In this document: piece after piece, positions 53,069 to 64,000 of the stretch
How the letters are laid out: the number at the start of each line of letters is the position of its first letter
Position numbering within the stretch: the first letter of the stretch is position 1
Source of the DNA: Leptasterias polaris
Lineage: Eukaryota > Echinodermata > Asteroidea > Forcipulatida > Asteriidae
Direction: 5' to 3'
Assembly (NCBI GenBank): GCA_037783415.1
Contig: JAZGTN010000007.1
Coordinates: 1,185,501 to 1,249,500, forward strand
DNA: 64,000 nt
Notes under the pieces: generated by a model
What the model was told of the DNA's origin: nothing
Database searches by the model: none
What the model saw: the letters and a program-made list of their open reading frames with translations, nothing else
Position numbers and translations under genes: made by a program

Positions 53069-55106
53069 AGCTTCAACTAACACAACTGCTCAGTAAGATT
53101 TTTTCCTTTTAAGCAGTGACATGACATTGGACCCTGCACTACTAAAAACTGCTAACTGCTTAGCGAGTCTCTGTCCTTTTGTTCTTTGCTTACAACCAAA
53201 TCAGAGAAATAAGGTTTCAACAGACAATAACTATAATTGCCCTAAGCAGAAAAAATTCAGAGGATTTTCAAAACAAAATGACCAGCCACATATAGATAAT
53301 TTTTTACGATTAATCCTAGTTATGAATAATAAATTTCCTTTAGTCCTGACTGTTACTTTTAAGGAATATTTGACAATCTTCTCACAAGATATGAGAAAAC
53401 TATTCTCTTTTAAATCTTAAATAAGAAGCTCTTACATTAGCCAAACTATTGGGAGGGCAGTTTTTACTCTAACTTGATATTGCTTGATGGAAATTCTTGA
53501 CGACGTTTTGATTACTAAAGAAACACCCTTCACCCAAATAGCCTTGTCGACCGACGGTATTTTCAGGCATGCAACTGTAACTTCACCAAAAAAGAGGAAA
53601 TTACAAAATTTCAATGATTTTGTACAGTATTTTTCAATTTTGAATGGTAAAACTGAGAATAAAAAAAGAGGAAATCAACGGAAATAAGGAAAAGTTGCAT
53701 GCCTGTATTTTAAACCACACGATGGTGCTTTCCAAAGTGAAGTTCCATGCATCACAATCACAGTTTGATCTTATTTTGACTGACTAAGTTGTTTTCATGT
53801 ATCAATGGCGATATAAATAATAACAATGACAAACCGTTCGTTTTGCATCTAGTCAATCTGGTTCACACGCACACTCATCCGGTCAAAAAATAATGCAAAT
53901 ATAAACACGAAAAATTCCATATGTTGTTCAGATTATAATTATTAATAAATTCTTGAGTTATACTCGTAATATCCAGATTGAATAATATTAAAAGACGTTG
54001 ATTGTTTTATCCAAAACAATATCCTTTGATATAGTCCAGCATCTCTCTACATCGATTTTTTTGTCAATTGTTTTTGGTAAACGACAATTTTTTTGCTAAA
54101 TAGAAATCCTACGATTATACTCCAAGCTGACTACAGCTGAAGAATTCAAACAAACAAAAGCCGCAAAGTGCAAAACATCTGCTTAGCATAGATATATTTT
54201 GCTTCGAAGAAAAAAGGTCACCAGCTAAAAATGTGTCGGTTCCATTGCTGTGACTGGTGCTCAGCAAATTTGCTGCTTAGAAGTTATTTGCCCTTAACAG
54301 GTTTGCAACACTTGGCTGTTTTCACACCAATTCTTTACAAGAAAACTTGTGGAATATAAATTGTTGATAAAATTGTTATAAGATTGTATCAGGAGGGAAT
54401 TTGCAATATATGCCACAGGAAGGTAAAATTTTATTTGATTAAATAAACGCTGTTGTTTTTGAAATAATATTCAGTAGATTTCGAAGAATAATTTACACAC
54501 TCTGTAGAAAATGTTATGGTAATACTGCAGTTTTCCACCGACTATCATTTAGCTTGAATTGGTTGAAAAGTTCGCAAAACAATTTCAATTAAGTTGAAGT
54601 CGATCCCGTCTAACAGCAGGGCCAAATTTTTACAATTTCATTTTGAAGAATAATTATTAAAATAAAATATTTCATTTCTATATGCGAGGAAAAAAAAACT
54701 TCACTGGAAGAAATCATTCTTGTGAATGGTACATTCAAATAAATTAAAAAGAATTCATAATGAGGGGTAAACACTCTGACAACGGCATCAACAATCCGAG
54801 TTACTGCGTAAAAAAAACTATTCCCCGAAATAAATAATTTTGGAAGGGCTATGAAACTAAAAATTACAGCATGCATATTATTGATGCTCCTTATTGATCA
54901 ACGCCATGTAAAATGGCTGTAAATGATTAAATCCTGCGCTATCTTGGAAAAACAATTAGTGTGGCTGGTCTTTTCCTTAACCAAAGCAAAGGTCTGAAAC
55001 CTAAACGGCTGGGTCAAAAAATGACAGCAGGCCTGCGGCCAAAGCCTTTCAGCAGCTGATTTTTTGCCCTGGCCGAGCGGTCTAGTGCATTGAACAAGAG
55101 TTCTAG
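53069..55106. other. about 2 kb intergenic, no gene supported
   Basis: A 67-codon frame at 53484-53687 has no splice signals, domain or conservation I can point to. A SINE head fragment ('ggccgagcggtctagtgcat') lies at about 55070-55105. Confidence 0.4.
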
Positions 55107-55450
55107 GCGCCAATTTCATAAAGCTGCTTAAGCAAACAATGGTGCTTAACACTTTTATGCTTAATAGCAAAAATAAGCAGAATGCCAGTCACAAATTGTC
55201 ACTTTTTAACTAATACCTTATTCTGGTAAGCACAATTTTGTTGTGCTTAGCTACTTTCTGTGATTAAGCAGCTATATGGGGCCCAATTTAATAGAGCTGT
55301 TTAAGCTGATAATAACGCTTAACAAATTTCTGCTAAGCAAAAATGAGCAAGATACCAGTCATAAATTGTACGTGTGACATAATATTCCCTCTGCTTGGCA
55401 AATTCGCTTAGCAATATTTTCCGGGTAGCCGCTCGACACAAAATTGGCCC
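55107..55450. mobile_element. two abutting 'catagagctgcttaagc' MITEs
   Basis: Copies 55107-55283 and 55278-55450 meet at one gggccc, as at 52786. The second has a decayed right end. Confidence 0.7.
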
Positions 55451-55689
55451 GGTAACAAACTTCTGCTTATTCAAAAACCCTCTGAATTTAAGATGAAAAA
55501 TGGAAGGGGAGAAATAAGAGTCTTGTTTATCAAGCTGTATGAATACTCCATGACAGGTGAAATTCTTCATCAGCATGGTGACAGTGAAGCATTAGGGCTA
55601 TGGACTCTGTCATCTAGACTGCGTGATCTGAAAAAATAACAAAAGATATCAATATAGTTGGGATTTCGTTTTGTTTTTAGTACTAACAG

Positions 55690-55835
55690 GTTGTATCGTA
55701 TACTTGGATGTGAACCCTGGTACATGGCAGTTAAATGGTTGTATGGCTTCTGACTGCCAACATAGGCTAGATAGCTTAGTTAATCCGGAGGTTGGTGGTT
55801 CAAATCCCGCTCTAGTCAGTTGTCTTTGTTCAACC
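55690..55835 (+). mobile_element. tRNA-containing repeat with internal deletion
   Basis: It has 'ggttgtatcgtatacttgg' and the tRNA-like 3' part 'ggttcaaatcccgctctagt'. The anticodon region is deleted. Confidence 0.65.
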
Positions 55836-55959
55836 GAAAATCAATAATTAAAAAAATAACAATAATAATAATAGTACCAATATACATGTTATATTGTGTT
55901 CCTCACATAAGTTGGTCTAAAATGCACAGAATGGAAGAAAAAGATAACGAAACAAGATC

Positions 55960-56153
55960 GGGCCCAATTTCATAGAGCTGCTTCAACATACAAAGTAGCT
56001 AAGCACAACAAAATTATGCTTACCAGAATAAGGTAACCAGCCAAAGTACCATGTCACAGGTACCATTTGTAACTGGTATCCTGCTCATTTTTTGCTTAGC
56101 AGAAAAGTGCTCAGAAATAATGTTTGCTTAAGCGGCTCTATGGAATTGGGCCC
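55960..56153. mobile_element. 'catagagctgcttaagc' family MITE
   Basis: Gggcccaatttcatagagct faces 'gcggctctatggaattgggc'. 194 bp and complete. 56154-56687 beyond it shows only AT-rich simple sequence. Confidence 0.85.
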
Positions 56154-56687
56154 AGGCTAGTGCCCAAACCACAGTATGGGGAGACGTCTGTCCTGCCGAC
56201 AGAGAACTAATAGTTACTTATTACAAAAGCCTAACCCCTGCTGGCATCGGTAATGTTTTGATCTTAGTTCAGTACGGCTAAAATATAAAGTCCACGAGCC
56301 TTGTCAAAGTACATGGAGTCATTTTACACATTGTCTCTAAGACAACGGAAGCATCATTTATAAGCAAACTGTACTCATTTTATAACAGTATTATTAATAT
56401 TAAAAACAATAATAATGACAGTTATTATCAAATAATAATTATCAATAATAACACTCTAGATCAAGTAGGCACGAGGTGGCACTTTTGAAAACACTGAGGA
56501 TCCTGCATAAGACCTTTCAGATTTAAGGCTACGGGACGTAGCTCGACTCGAGGAGTTAGGGTCACAAAGGAAAGTCTGATCTTTCTTTTGCAAGCTGTGA
56601 TAAAATTATTAAATAATAACAATCATAACAATAATAGTCAAAGTAATATACAGTAATAAACATTCTTATTCAGCGCTTTGTGGCGTG

Positions 56688-57035
56688 TCGTGGCCGAGCG
56701 GTTAAGAGCACCGAACTCAAGCTCTGGTGTTTCTGTTCAGCAGAGTGTGGGGTCGAGTCCCGGTCGTGACACTTGTGTCCCTGAGCAAGACACTTAACTA
56801 TAATTGCTTCTCTCCACCCAGGGGTAAAATGGGTACCTGTGAGGGCAGAGATGGTTCTTGTGATTGATTTAGCCTAGTAGCGCATATATTGCAGCACAGG
56901 CTGTATACTCCCCAGGGAGCTGAGATGGTTTAAGGAATGAAATAAATGGCCCAGTGACCAGGGGTAATAATGTTCGAAGCGCTTTGAGACGCCCTTGGGT
57001 GTGATAAAGGGCGATATAAATCCATATTATTATTA
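56688..57035 (+). mobile_element. full-length tRNA-Ser-like SINE
   Basis: The head gtcgtggccgagcggttaag, a long variable arm and B box GGTCGAGTCCC resemble a class II (Ser/Leu) tRNA. The body contains 'tgagcaagacacttaac' and 'ctgtatactccccagggagc'. The tail ends 'gggcgatataaatccat' plus (att)n. It lies just downstream of the CNOT4 stop codon. Confidence 0.85.
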
Positions 57036-57068
57036 TCTATGAGCATCTTTAAGCAGTTTTAATTGTAA

Positions 57069-60000
57069 TTATGTGTTTATATTTAACTTACTTTCTGTTA
57101 ATGTGTGGTTGTGTGTGTCGGGGGTCTGTGTGGGGGGTCTGAGGCCTGGGGGAGGGGGATGTGTTGTCCATGCTGGACCTGAAAAAAATATCACAACAAA
57201 ATTGCAACTGTAAATTAGTTTCAGTTTCTTGGTAGAGTTTTGAGAAATGTTAATAGATGTTAAAGTTGTGGATAAGAATGCTATTGGTGTTTTACCCGTA
57301 CACACCGATATGTGTTAAGCATTGTAAACTTGGATCTTTTCCGAATCCGATGAAAAGGACTCAAACTACCTCTAGGTACTGGACAATCTCGATGGTCTAG
57401 TGGCAAGACTTCTGCTTTTGAATGGCAAAGGTTGTGAGTTCGAATCCCAACCAGGTAATAAACTGTTTCAGTTCACTCACACATTATGCAAATTAAACAG
57501 TACCAGGAGCAATTGTTTTATCATTAAAAGATGTTTTGACCAATGAGACACAAGTTGGCAAAATGGCAAAGGTCATGGGTTCGAATCCCACGAGAGTAGT
57601 AGACTTTTGAGTTCACTCACAAACTATGCAAATTGCCAGAAGCAATATTTAGACCAATGAGAGACGAGCTTTTTACCTCTGTTTGCATATGCATTAGCAG
57701 GAAACAAATGATTGGCTGATGGATGTGTGGGCGTATCACCATCTGTCAGGGTCTGTAATGATTTTAACCAATGAGGTTGCTCTTCTGTCATGCCTGCGAA
57801 GGAGGAAAATAAAAAACAGAAATGAGAACGCCGAGCTAGCATATCGGGCCTGCTCAAGATTGCACAGAAGGGCTTTCAAAACAAAAGATAAACACAAAGT
57901 AGAAAACATTCCGATGACCTCATTTCAATTCAGCGTTCTTCGGCCAAACTCCCCAAATTTGTATCCAAAATGCCCCCAGTTTTGAGAAATACCACGGAGA
58001 AACCTGGGGGCCGATTTCACAAAGAGATAAGACTAGTTTTATCTGAAGTTAGGACCAGTAACTGGTCCTAGCTGGTCCTAACTGGTCTTAACTTAAGACT
58101 AGTCCTATCTCTCAGCATTGCCTAGGACTAGTCCTAAGTTGGGAAGAGTTTGGTGAAATCGACCCCTGAACAGCTAAATACAAATGAACTAAAGTTACAT
58201 TTTTGGGGGCTTTGTGAAGTCTAGCCCAAGTCTGCCAGAGGATTTTGTCAAAACAAGAGTGGATAAAAAAATTGACATTTTATCAAGGTGCAGCCTTCTT
58301 GATTTTCTGCCATTCAAGGCTGTAAGGAGAAATAGTCTGGTTTCTTTTTGTACAATGAATGTTATTCTTCACTGCTGTAATACTGGATACAAGGAACATG
58401 ACCAAGATAGTCAAATTGAAAAGTGGTGATTAAGTTTGAATTGAAAACCCAACCTGACAAAGGTCATTCATTAATTGATATTTGTGCCCCTCTTCACGAT
58501 GGTAGGTAAACACGCTATGCATAGCTTAATGATTTGAACTTCAACCGGAATGACAACATGGCAGTTCAAAGGCCTTTGCGTTTGCGTTGCCGTACGCGTC
58601 ACGCAATAATGTGAAGCTCAACCTCCCTATGGACCCCTCGCATTGGCCGCCCTCGCCGAGGGCAATCAATGGAAAAGTGCACAAGTGTGCGCACAACCAA
58701 TGATAGGTCTTCCTTGACCTCAGTGAGGGCGCTGTTTTGGGCTTGTGACCAGAGCCGCATAGACCTTTCTATTGCAACGTCACAGCCCGAGTTTTTGCTA
58801 ACCGAGGTTGGAAAACTATGGAAAGCCATAACTGCAAATCAAAAATAGATAGCCATAGTTTGTAGCAATGTGACACAGATATTCAAAAATAGTGTTGAAT
58901 TTGTTGGAAACAAATCAACCAATCGTGGAAGGTATTTTAGTTCATGAATTTTTACAGAAAATGTTGAATTTGTTTATCAACAATTGAAAGGTCTATATTG
59001 AAAGAGTTGAGACAACTTGCAATTAGAAGCCACTTTGTGTCAAAAAAAACGCGTTGGCAAACACAGGGTGCAACACTAGTCAGCCAATTGGGTTGACCTG
59101 CATTTGGACTGAAAATGTTGCCAGCAACTACGAGACCTAAACAAAAAAATTGTCCCTCTACGTCACAACTCTGCCAATACACAGCTCTGCTTGTGATGTC
59201 ACATGCAATGTGTTTATTATTTCTGTCTTACCTTCTTTTTCTGTGAAGCCAGGTGCGTGTGAATTATGCGAGTTGGCGCTGATTATTGCTGGATCATGAA
59301 CCATCCACGGCTGATGCGATATGGCTGACCAAACATCTGAACATCGAAATAAGATATCAAGAGTTGTTAATTCTCCAACTCCTCTTGAGGAAACAGAATT
59401 AGCTGTTGAAAAATGCTTACCAATCAAAAAGACCTATGTTATAAATGTAAACAAATAGTTAATGGCCCGACTTGTTGGTATTTCAGGCTGGCATAGTTTC
59501 AGGCCTCGAATTAACCCACAGCACTTGCCGTGATGCCATGCGTTTTGCTGTGGTGCCCTTTGCTAAGTTCCAATACAAATCATAGAAGTGCCCCGTATGA
59601 TAGGAAAATTGCTGTGCCCCTTCAAGAGCAAAATTCAAAGTTCAAAACCACAGTGGATGATATTTAAATAAATGGTCAGACAGAGTTGTTTTCCTGACCG
59701 TGTTACACCCAGTTCAGACAGGCGCTCTAGAGTCAGTCCGAACCAAATGATTGAATTAAGTACATGAAAAGTTTGACGTCAGAAACAGTTAGGAGCAACT
59801 GGACAGGCTGGAAGTCAAAAGATCAACTGTTGCAGTCGTCGTTCGGAACGACTTTGGAGCGTCTTGTTTTCAGACGTCGATCTAGTCGTGAGCCGAACCT
59901 AATGTAAATGTTATGTTAAGTTTGCCTGTATGAAACCAACATTTATTTGGGTCGACCTAGAGTCGCTCCTAATCTATTTGGTTCAGCGCGACTCTGGAGC

Positions 60001-63000
60001 GCCTGTCTGAACCGGGTGTTAGGATACTGAAGATAAATCAAGGATCAGTGAGTCCTGGGGATTACCTGAGTTATTTTGTGTTGTTATCGTTGCTGACTGT
60101 GTGAGGATCGGAGACGTATCGGAAGCTCCGAAGCTGATATTGATGTTAGGTAGGAGAGCCCTCAGTCCATCTTGCCAATTCTTCATAGACTCTGGCTGTC
60201 TGCTGTCTTGAAGATGTGTCTGCCAAAGAAGAAGTACAAGAAAACACATTGAAATTTAAATGAATTAGGGTTTGGCCGAGCGGTCTAGTTCACCAGACAA
60301 AAGCTCTGGTGTTGTCAGCAGCAGAGGGTGGGTTCGAATCCTGGTCATGACACTTGTGCCCTTGAGCAAGGCACTTAACCCTAATTGCATCGTAAAAGTT
60401 GGGAAGGTAGTGCATTCTGCTCTACCAGCTAGGCTCCTTGTGGATGATACCCATGTCTACATCCTTACCGCCTTTGGGGTAAGTCTTTTTCAGCCCTAGG
60501 AGTAGGTGGCAATGTTCCCCTGGTGACAGTTGATTTGGGTTGAGAGCCCAAATCAGTTATACGTTTTGCTGAAATTATTGAATAATGTATATTTGGTTTG
60601 CCGAACACCAAGTGTATATCTACTTGCTAGGTAGATTTTGTTCTTTGAGAAATTGTCTTGCTATTTATTCTACTGCCGCGGAGTAGATTATTCGGTAGTA
60701 GAATGAATAGCAAGACATGTTCTCAAAGAACATAATCTACCTAGCAAGTAGATATACACACATGGTGTTACCGCAAACCAAATATACATTGATACCTCAC
60801 CATGCAATGCCTCAAGTACCATATATGATTGAATAATATATGTATTTTTATACAAGTACACACTAGAAAATCACGGTGCTGTAGAGAGTTCTTACTTGAT
60901 TCTGAGCGGGTGAATGGTTGAATCTAGGATTGTGGTTGTTGAAGGATGGTGGACTGACACTATTCTGGGGTCTTGATTCCGTTGTTCTGTCCATCTGAAG
61001 CCAATTCAACATTTTGCTCCCGCCTGCCGATTCTGTTACACAAGAGAAAAATAATGAGTCTCAAATTGTCTACAGGCTTTGCATTTAACTCTTTTTTAAG
61101 TATCCAGGCTAGTAAACTGTGCTGGCACACTGGGCCCAATTTCATGGCTCTGCTTACCGCCAAATTCCACGCTTGCAATCACCATTCTCCACTTTATGTC
61201 GTGCAAGTGCCGAATTTCTGCGCTAGCTGCGTAAGCAAGAAATGCCTAGTAACGTGGACTACGCAAGCGCACAAGCAAAAATTCCCTGCTAACCTGTGAA
61301 ATACGCTTGACGTAAGCACAGAATTCCCTGCTTCCGTAAACGCCGATTCTTTGCTTACGGTAAGCAGAGCCATGAAATTGGGCCCAGGCTTGCTGTGCTA
61401 GCACACCAGGGCCCAATAGAGCTGCTTAAGCAGAAAATAGTGCTTAAAAATGTTCTGCTTAGCAGATATGAGCAGGATACCAGTCTTAAATTGTACACGT
61501 GACATGGTACTTTGGCTGGTAACCTGATTCTGGTAAGCATAATTTGTAGTGCTTAGCTATTTTTTGTGCTCAAGCAGCTCTATGAATTTGGGCATAGGCT
61601 AACTGTGCAATATTTACTTGCTTTGACAAAGACAGTAAGATTTACCAATACTTAAGCTGTGGTTTGCCGGGGTTGTGAAGCCAGGTGGTGGTTGCGTTGG
61701 CTTACTCCGGTCAGTCGTCATAGCAATACCCAGCTGTAGTTCCTTCTCCAGTAAATCTGCTAGTCCTTTGTTGGATTCGTTCCATGGATCAAATCCTAAG
61801 ATTGACATAGAATCAGAACACAGAGGTGTCATTGTTTGAGAATTAAAAAAACAAGAGAAATTGGTAGCCGTATCGTCTTCCTCTTGATCAGGATGGTACA
61901 TCTTAGGGAGGGAGGAATGCAAACTTAAACTGCAGTAACTAGAGCTTTGTGTGCTGGTGTAGTGTTTTTGGTAACATACAAAGGGAAAATGTATAACAGA
62001 TTGTAGAGGATTGAAAATAGTGTATTACAAATTGTAGGGGATTACATTATACACACTCTGGCGAACAAAATGGATGTCAACCGGTCTCCCCGGATAGTGT
62101 CAAACAGAAAAATATTTTTAAATGAGAAGTAATGTATTAGCTTTTGAATAGACCTTATGCATATGACGTAAATTGTGTAGGGCGCCCTCACCTAGAGGTC
62201 AAAAGGACATTGTTCATTGGCCAGTTTTGTGCGCCGCGCATACAGATCTGTGCGTTTTCCATTGTTTCATCATCAGTTTACCTCTAAGATGGCGGCTGGA
62301 TGACGTCAATGCATAAGGTCTATAGGAGTGCGCTCACCTTGGTCGCTGGAAAGTATTATCATCATTGTTACTAATTGTTACAAAGAAAAGCAGGGAAATA
62401 ATTCTCTACAGGCATGCTGGAAAGGAAGGCTAACATTTATATAGCGCTTAATACGTATGTTTCTAAGCGCTAGAACCAAACTATTCAGATTTACAAAAGA
62501 GGTGAGTTTTAAGTAATGATTTGAAAGTGTCCACTGAAGGTGCTGCTTGAATGTGGATGGGTAGCTTGTTCCAAAGTGTTGGAGCTATGACCGAAAAGGC
62601 ACGATCGCCATAGCGTGTCATGGTGCGGGGTCCCGGTGAAAGCTAGAAATGAGCGGTGGAAGAAGAGCGAAGGCGTCGGGTAGCTGACAATAGTCAAGAT
62701 AGTGATAGTGATAGTGGTAGTAGTCAGCTTCCTTTAATTCCTTTAATGTTTTCTAGTTGTTAGCTTTTTAATCATTGTTTTTTTTTTTTGCTGTTGTTGC
62801 TTTTTTATTACTGTTGATTATTTTGTTATGCGCTTGTGTACATTTTATGGAATGGGCGCAATATAAATCACTGAATTATTATTATAATAATTGTAGTAGA
62901 CATACCCAAGTCATCTTCATTGAGCAGATCTTTGGCAGTATCTGACGATGTGAACCCAAACGCTGCTTGCCAGTCGGTGTGACTAGCTACTGGCAGTACA

Positions 63001-63031
63001 TCATTGTTCATTATCAAACCATCACTCCAGT
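57069..63031 (-). CDS. CNOT4: CCR4-NOT transcription complex subunit 4, C-terminal part (5' end outside window)
   Basis: Exons (minus strand): 62906-63031, 61646-61795, 60896-61032, 60066-60219, 59232-59336, 57069-57178; phases 1-1-0-1-1 agree. Recognised by the run TDWQAAFGF, then LGFDPW...KGLADLLEKEL across the first junction, and by NWQDGLRALLPNINISFG later, all characteristic of metazoan CNOT4. The remainder is Pro/Ser/Gln-rich and disordered, ending with a PPPPGLRPP segment. CNOT4 is a RING-type E3 ubiquitin ligase linked to the CCR4-NOT deadenylase and to ribosome-associated quality control. The RING, RRM and CCCH domains lie past 64000. The stop shown (TAA at 57069) follows read-through of a good donor (GAAA|GTAAGTT, at 57092), so another 3' exon is possible. 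Confidence 0.85.
57383..57456 (+). mobile_element. tRNA-like repeat head in the last CNOT4 intron
   Basis: 'tctcgatggtctagtggcaa' and B box 'gagttcgaatccc' resemble a tRNA. A second B-box half with the same flank lies at 57557-57598. Stems are incomplete; SINE or pseudogene. Confidence 0.5.
58009..58168. mobile_element. hairpin MITE, 'cgatttcacaaagag' relative
   Basis: 'gccgatttcacaaagagata' faces 'tttggtgaaatcgac'. Internal 'gactagtcctaa' and 'ctggtcctaactgg' palindromes repeat. Confidence 0.75.
58760..58994. mobile_element. MITE, TATAGACCTTTC family
   Basis: Atagacctttctattgcaac faces 'caattgaaaggtctata'. Matches 41622-42036. Unit 58169-58759 has no recognised feature. Confidence 0.75.
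59485..59695. mobile_element. interrupted single copy of the 111-bp-unit element
   Basis: The 'ggctggcatagttt' start and 'caaaaccacagtggatgata' to 'atggtcagacag' end are separated by about 150 unrelated bases. Shows that the unit also exists dispersed. Confidence 0.55.
59702..60022. mobile_element. MITE with GTTACACCCAGTTCAGACAG ends
   Basis: Gttacacccagttcagacag faces 'ctgtctgaaccgggtgtta', with inner GGCGCTC/GAGCGCC. About 321 bp. Its right end is about 44 bases from CNOT4 exon 4. Confidence 0.8.
60268..60545 (+). mobile_element. tRNA-Ser/Leu-like SINE
   Basis: Head 'ggtttggccgagcggtctag', B box 'gggttcgaatcc', body 'gagcaaggcacttaaccct'. Same broad family as 56688-57035 with a different 3' body. 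In a CNOT4 intron. Confidence 0.8.
60585..60789. mobile_element. palindromic MITE, 'aatgtatatttggtttg' ends
   Basis: Almost fully complementary arms ('tctacttgctaggtagatt' and inverse) centred on 'ctgccgcgg'. 205 bp. Confidence 0.85.
61132..61385. mobile_element. GGGCCC-ended MITE (longest copy)
   Basis: Gggcccaatttcatggctct faces 'agagccatgaaattgggc' plus cc. Followed 24 bases later by a 'catagagctgcttaagc' copy at 61409-61592. Confidence 0.85.
61409..61592. mobile_element. 'catagagctgcttaagc' family MITE
   Basis: Left end shortened (gggcccaatagagctgctta), right end 'gcagctctatgaatttgggc'. In a CNOT4 intron. Confidence 0.8.
62148..62324. mobile_element. MITE with ATAGACCTTATGCAT ends
   Basis: Atagaccttatgcatatgac faces 'tgcataaggtctata'. 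Close copy of 16742-16918. Confidence 0.85.
62435..62650 (-). pseudogene. non-LTR retrotransposon 3' end
   Basis: The minus strand encodes GDRAFSVIAPTLWNKLP, then SVDTFKSLLKTHLF, the usual C-terminus of CR1/L2-type reverse transcriptase proteins, followed by a 'gcgcttaga...gcgctatataaat' tail. 5'-truncated, as is usual. Confidence 0.8.
62750..62880 (+). mobile_element. LINE-type 3' tail fragment
   Basis: 'tgttatgcgcttgtgtacat' to 'gggcgcaatataaatcac', ending at 'attattattataat'. Matches 46900-47055. It ends about 25 bases from CNOT4 exon 62906-63031. Confidence 0.55.
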
Positions 63032-63135
63032 CTGCAGACAAGGTAAGGAGAAACCAGGCAGGTGGATTACAAACAACGAAGAAGCAAAGAATTTGTTCAT
63101 TGAGCTCGTAAAATATTGAGCTCAATTATCAGTTC

Positions 63136-63777
63136 TTAAATGGTGTGTACAACATCTGGTAAGATTGAAAATATAAATATTCACAGATTTGTACTGCTGT
63201 TGAACATTCCTATATCTCATTCTTCATCAGGTGATAGAAGCTTTGGTTCATGTGCACCAAAGCTATGGAATGATCTCCCCTATCAACTTTGAACACTTGA
63301 CTCCTTACAGATCTTCACAAGCCAGCTTAAGACTCATCTCTTCGAATCTGCTTACATTTAGTCCATTGCACTTGTCATCTCCACATGAAACTCTGTAATT
63401 TCTTTTGTCTTAAACTTTTCCTTCACTTTGCTAAGCGCCTCGGAATAGGCAACTAAATTGATGGCGCTCTACAAATGCCTGATGATTGATTGATTGATTG
63501 AAAGATGGTCATGGTAGGAAACTTCCATTGAAATAGTTTTGCTTGAAATTATATAGAATTTAGGAAATGAGTAAAACAATTAGTCTTTATCACTGGTGAT
63601 CAAATCCGATGTTTGAAAACAGTGAAAACATATCATGGGGTTATTCACTGTTTTCTCATGACCCCCAAACCGATTGAGCTTAAACTTTCACAGGTTTGTT
63701 ATTTCATGTATATGTTGGGTCACATCAGGTGTGGATACTGGTCTTTGACAATTACCAATGTTGTACACACCCTTTAA
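63136..63777. mobile_element. TTAA-inserted MITE split by a LINE fragment
   Basis: TTAA at 63136 and 63774. Ends 'tggtgtgtacaacatctgg' and 'ttgtacacaccc' inverse. The centre is interrupted at about 63205-63500. Confidence 0.8.
63205..63500 (+). pseudogene. non-LTR retrotransposon 3' end nested in the MITE
   Basis: One frame reads SFGSCAPKLWNDLPYQL, stop, then SLQIFTSQLKTHLFESAYI, the C-terminal signature of CR1/L2-type elements. The tail is 'gcgctctacaaatgcctgat' plus (gatt)n. Confidence 0.8.
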
Positions 63778-64000
63778 ATAGTGTCTTATCAATGGGCATC
63801 TCAAAGTCAAAGCACTTTATGGTTCAGAAATAGACTTTCCCATTGTATTCCATAGTTCCTAGCGCAGAAACCTTTAGGCGTAATCACCAAAATTTTAAAT
63901 TACATTTAGGGGTTGCTGAAGCAGAAACCTTAATGTTATTTCAAAGTTTTTATTATTGTTAGGGAGCATGGATAAATTATGTCACGGCGCGTTCCTATGC

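Noticed and set aside
53484..53687. 67-codon plus-strand frame with basic C-terminus
   Set aside because: No acceptor or donor partner, no domain, and surrounding sequence is plain intergenic; probably chance.

Overview
The window is eukaryotic and almost certainly metazoan. It holds split genes with GT-AG introns, C2H2 zinc fingers, a CCR4-NOT subunit, and very dense short non-autonomous transposons, SINEs and satellites. The repeat style (families ending in GGGCCCAATTTCA, many short elements inserted at TTAA, tRNA-Ser-like SINEs with the tail 'gagcaagacacttaac') is what I associate with echinoderm genomes, most likely a sea star or relative. That placement is inference from repeat style, not from a marker gene.

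Five protein genes can be assembled from exons whose splice phases match at every junction. (1) Plus strand 22-14008, 12 exons, 524 aa: WW domain, a CxxC/CxxC pair, a basic coiled coil, two CUE-like (ubiquitin-binding type) modules, a Ser/Thr/Pro linker and a GP-repeat tail. (2) Minus strand 37881-29635, 875 aa, with 13 C2H2 fingers and a non-coding first exon near 38.9 kb. (3) Minus strand 45338-40153, five exons, 344 aa: a secreted, very basic protein with dibasic sites and one C-x8-C loop. (4) Plus strand 45941-50435, four exons, 237 aa: a second secreted basic protein, head to head with (3) across about 600 bp. (5) Minus strand 63031-57069: the C-terminal part of CNOT4, whose N-terminal RING/RRM half lies beyond the right edge.

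The introns and intergenic space are mostly repeats. Four large tandem arrays stand out: about 31 bp units in intron 4 of gene 1 (4.5-5.6 kb), 111 bp units at 14.6-16.0 kb, 54 bp units at 17.7-21.9 kb, and 32 bp CAAGT-rich units in the last intron of the zinc-finger gene (32.3-35.1 kb). The 54 bp array forms the left arm of a roughly 8 kb inverted structure (17.7-25.9 kb) that resembles a foldback transposon. Its centre contains a decayed copy of exon 2 of gene 3, which lies about 19 kb away, with flanking intron sequence.

Most long open frames in the window lie in these arrays and are not genes. Boundaries of repeats are by eye and good to roughly 5-20 bp. Gene models rest on splice signals, phase agreement and protein motifs only; no transcripts or database searches were available.
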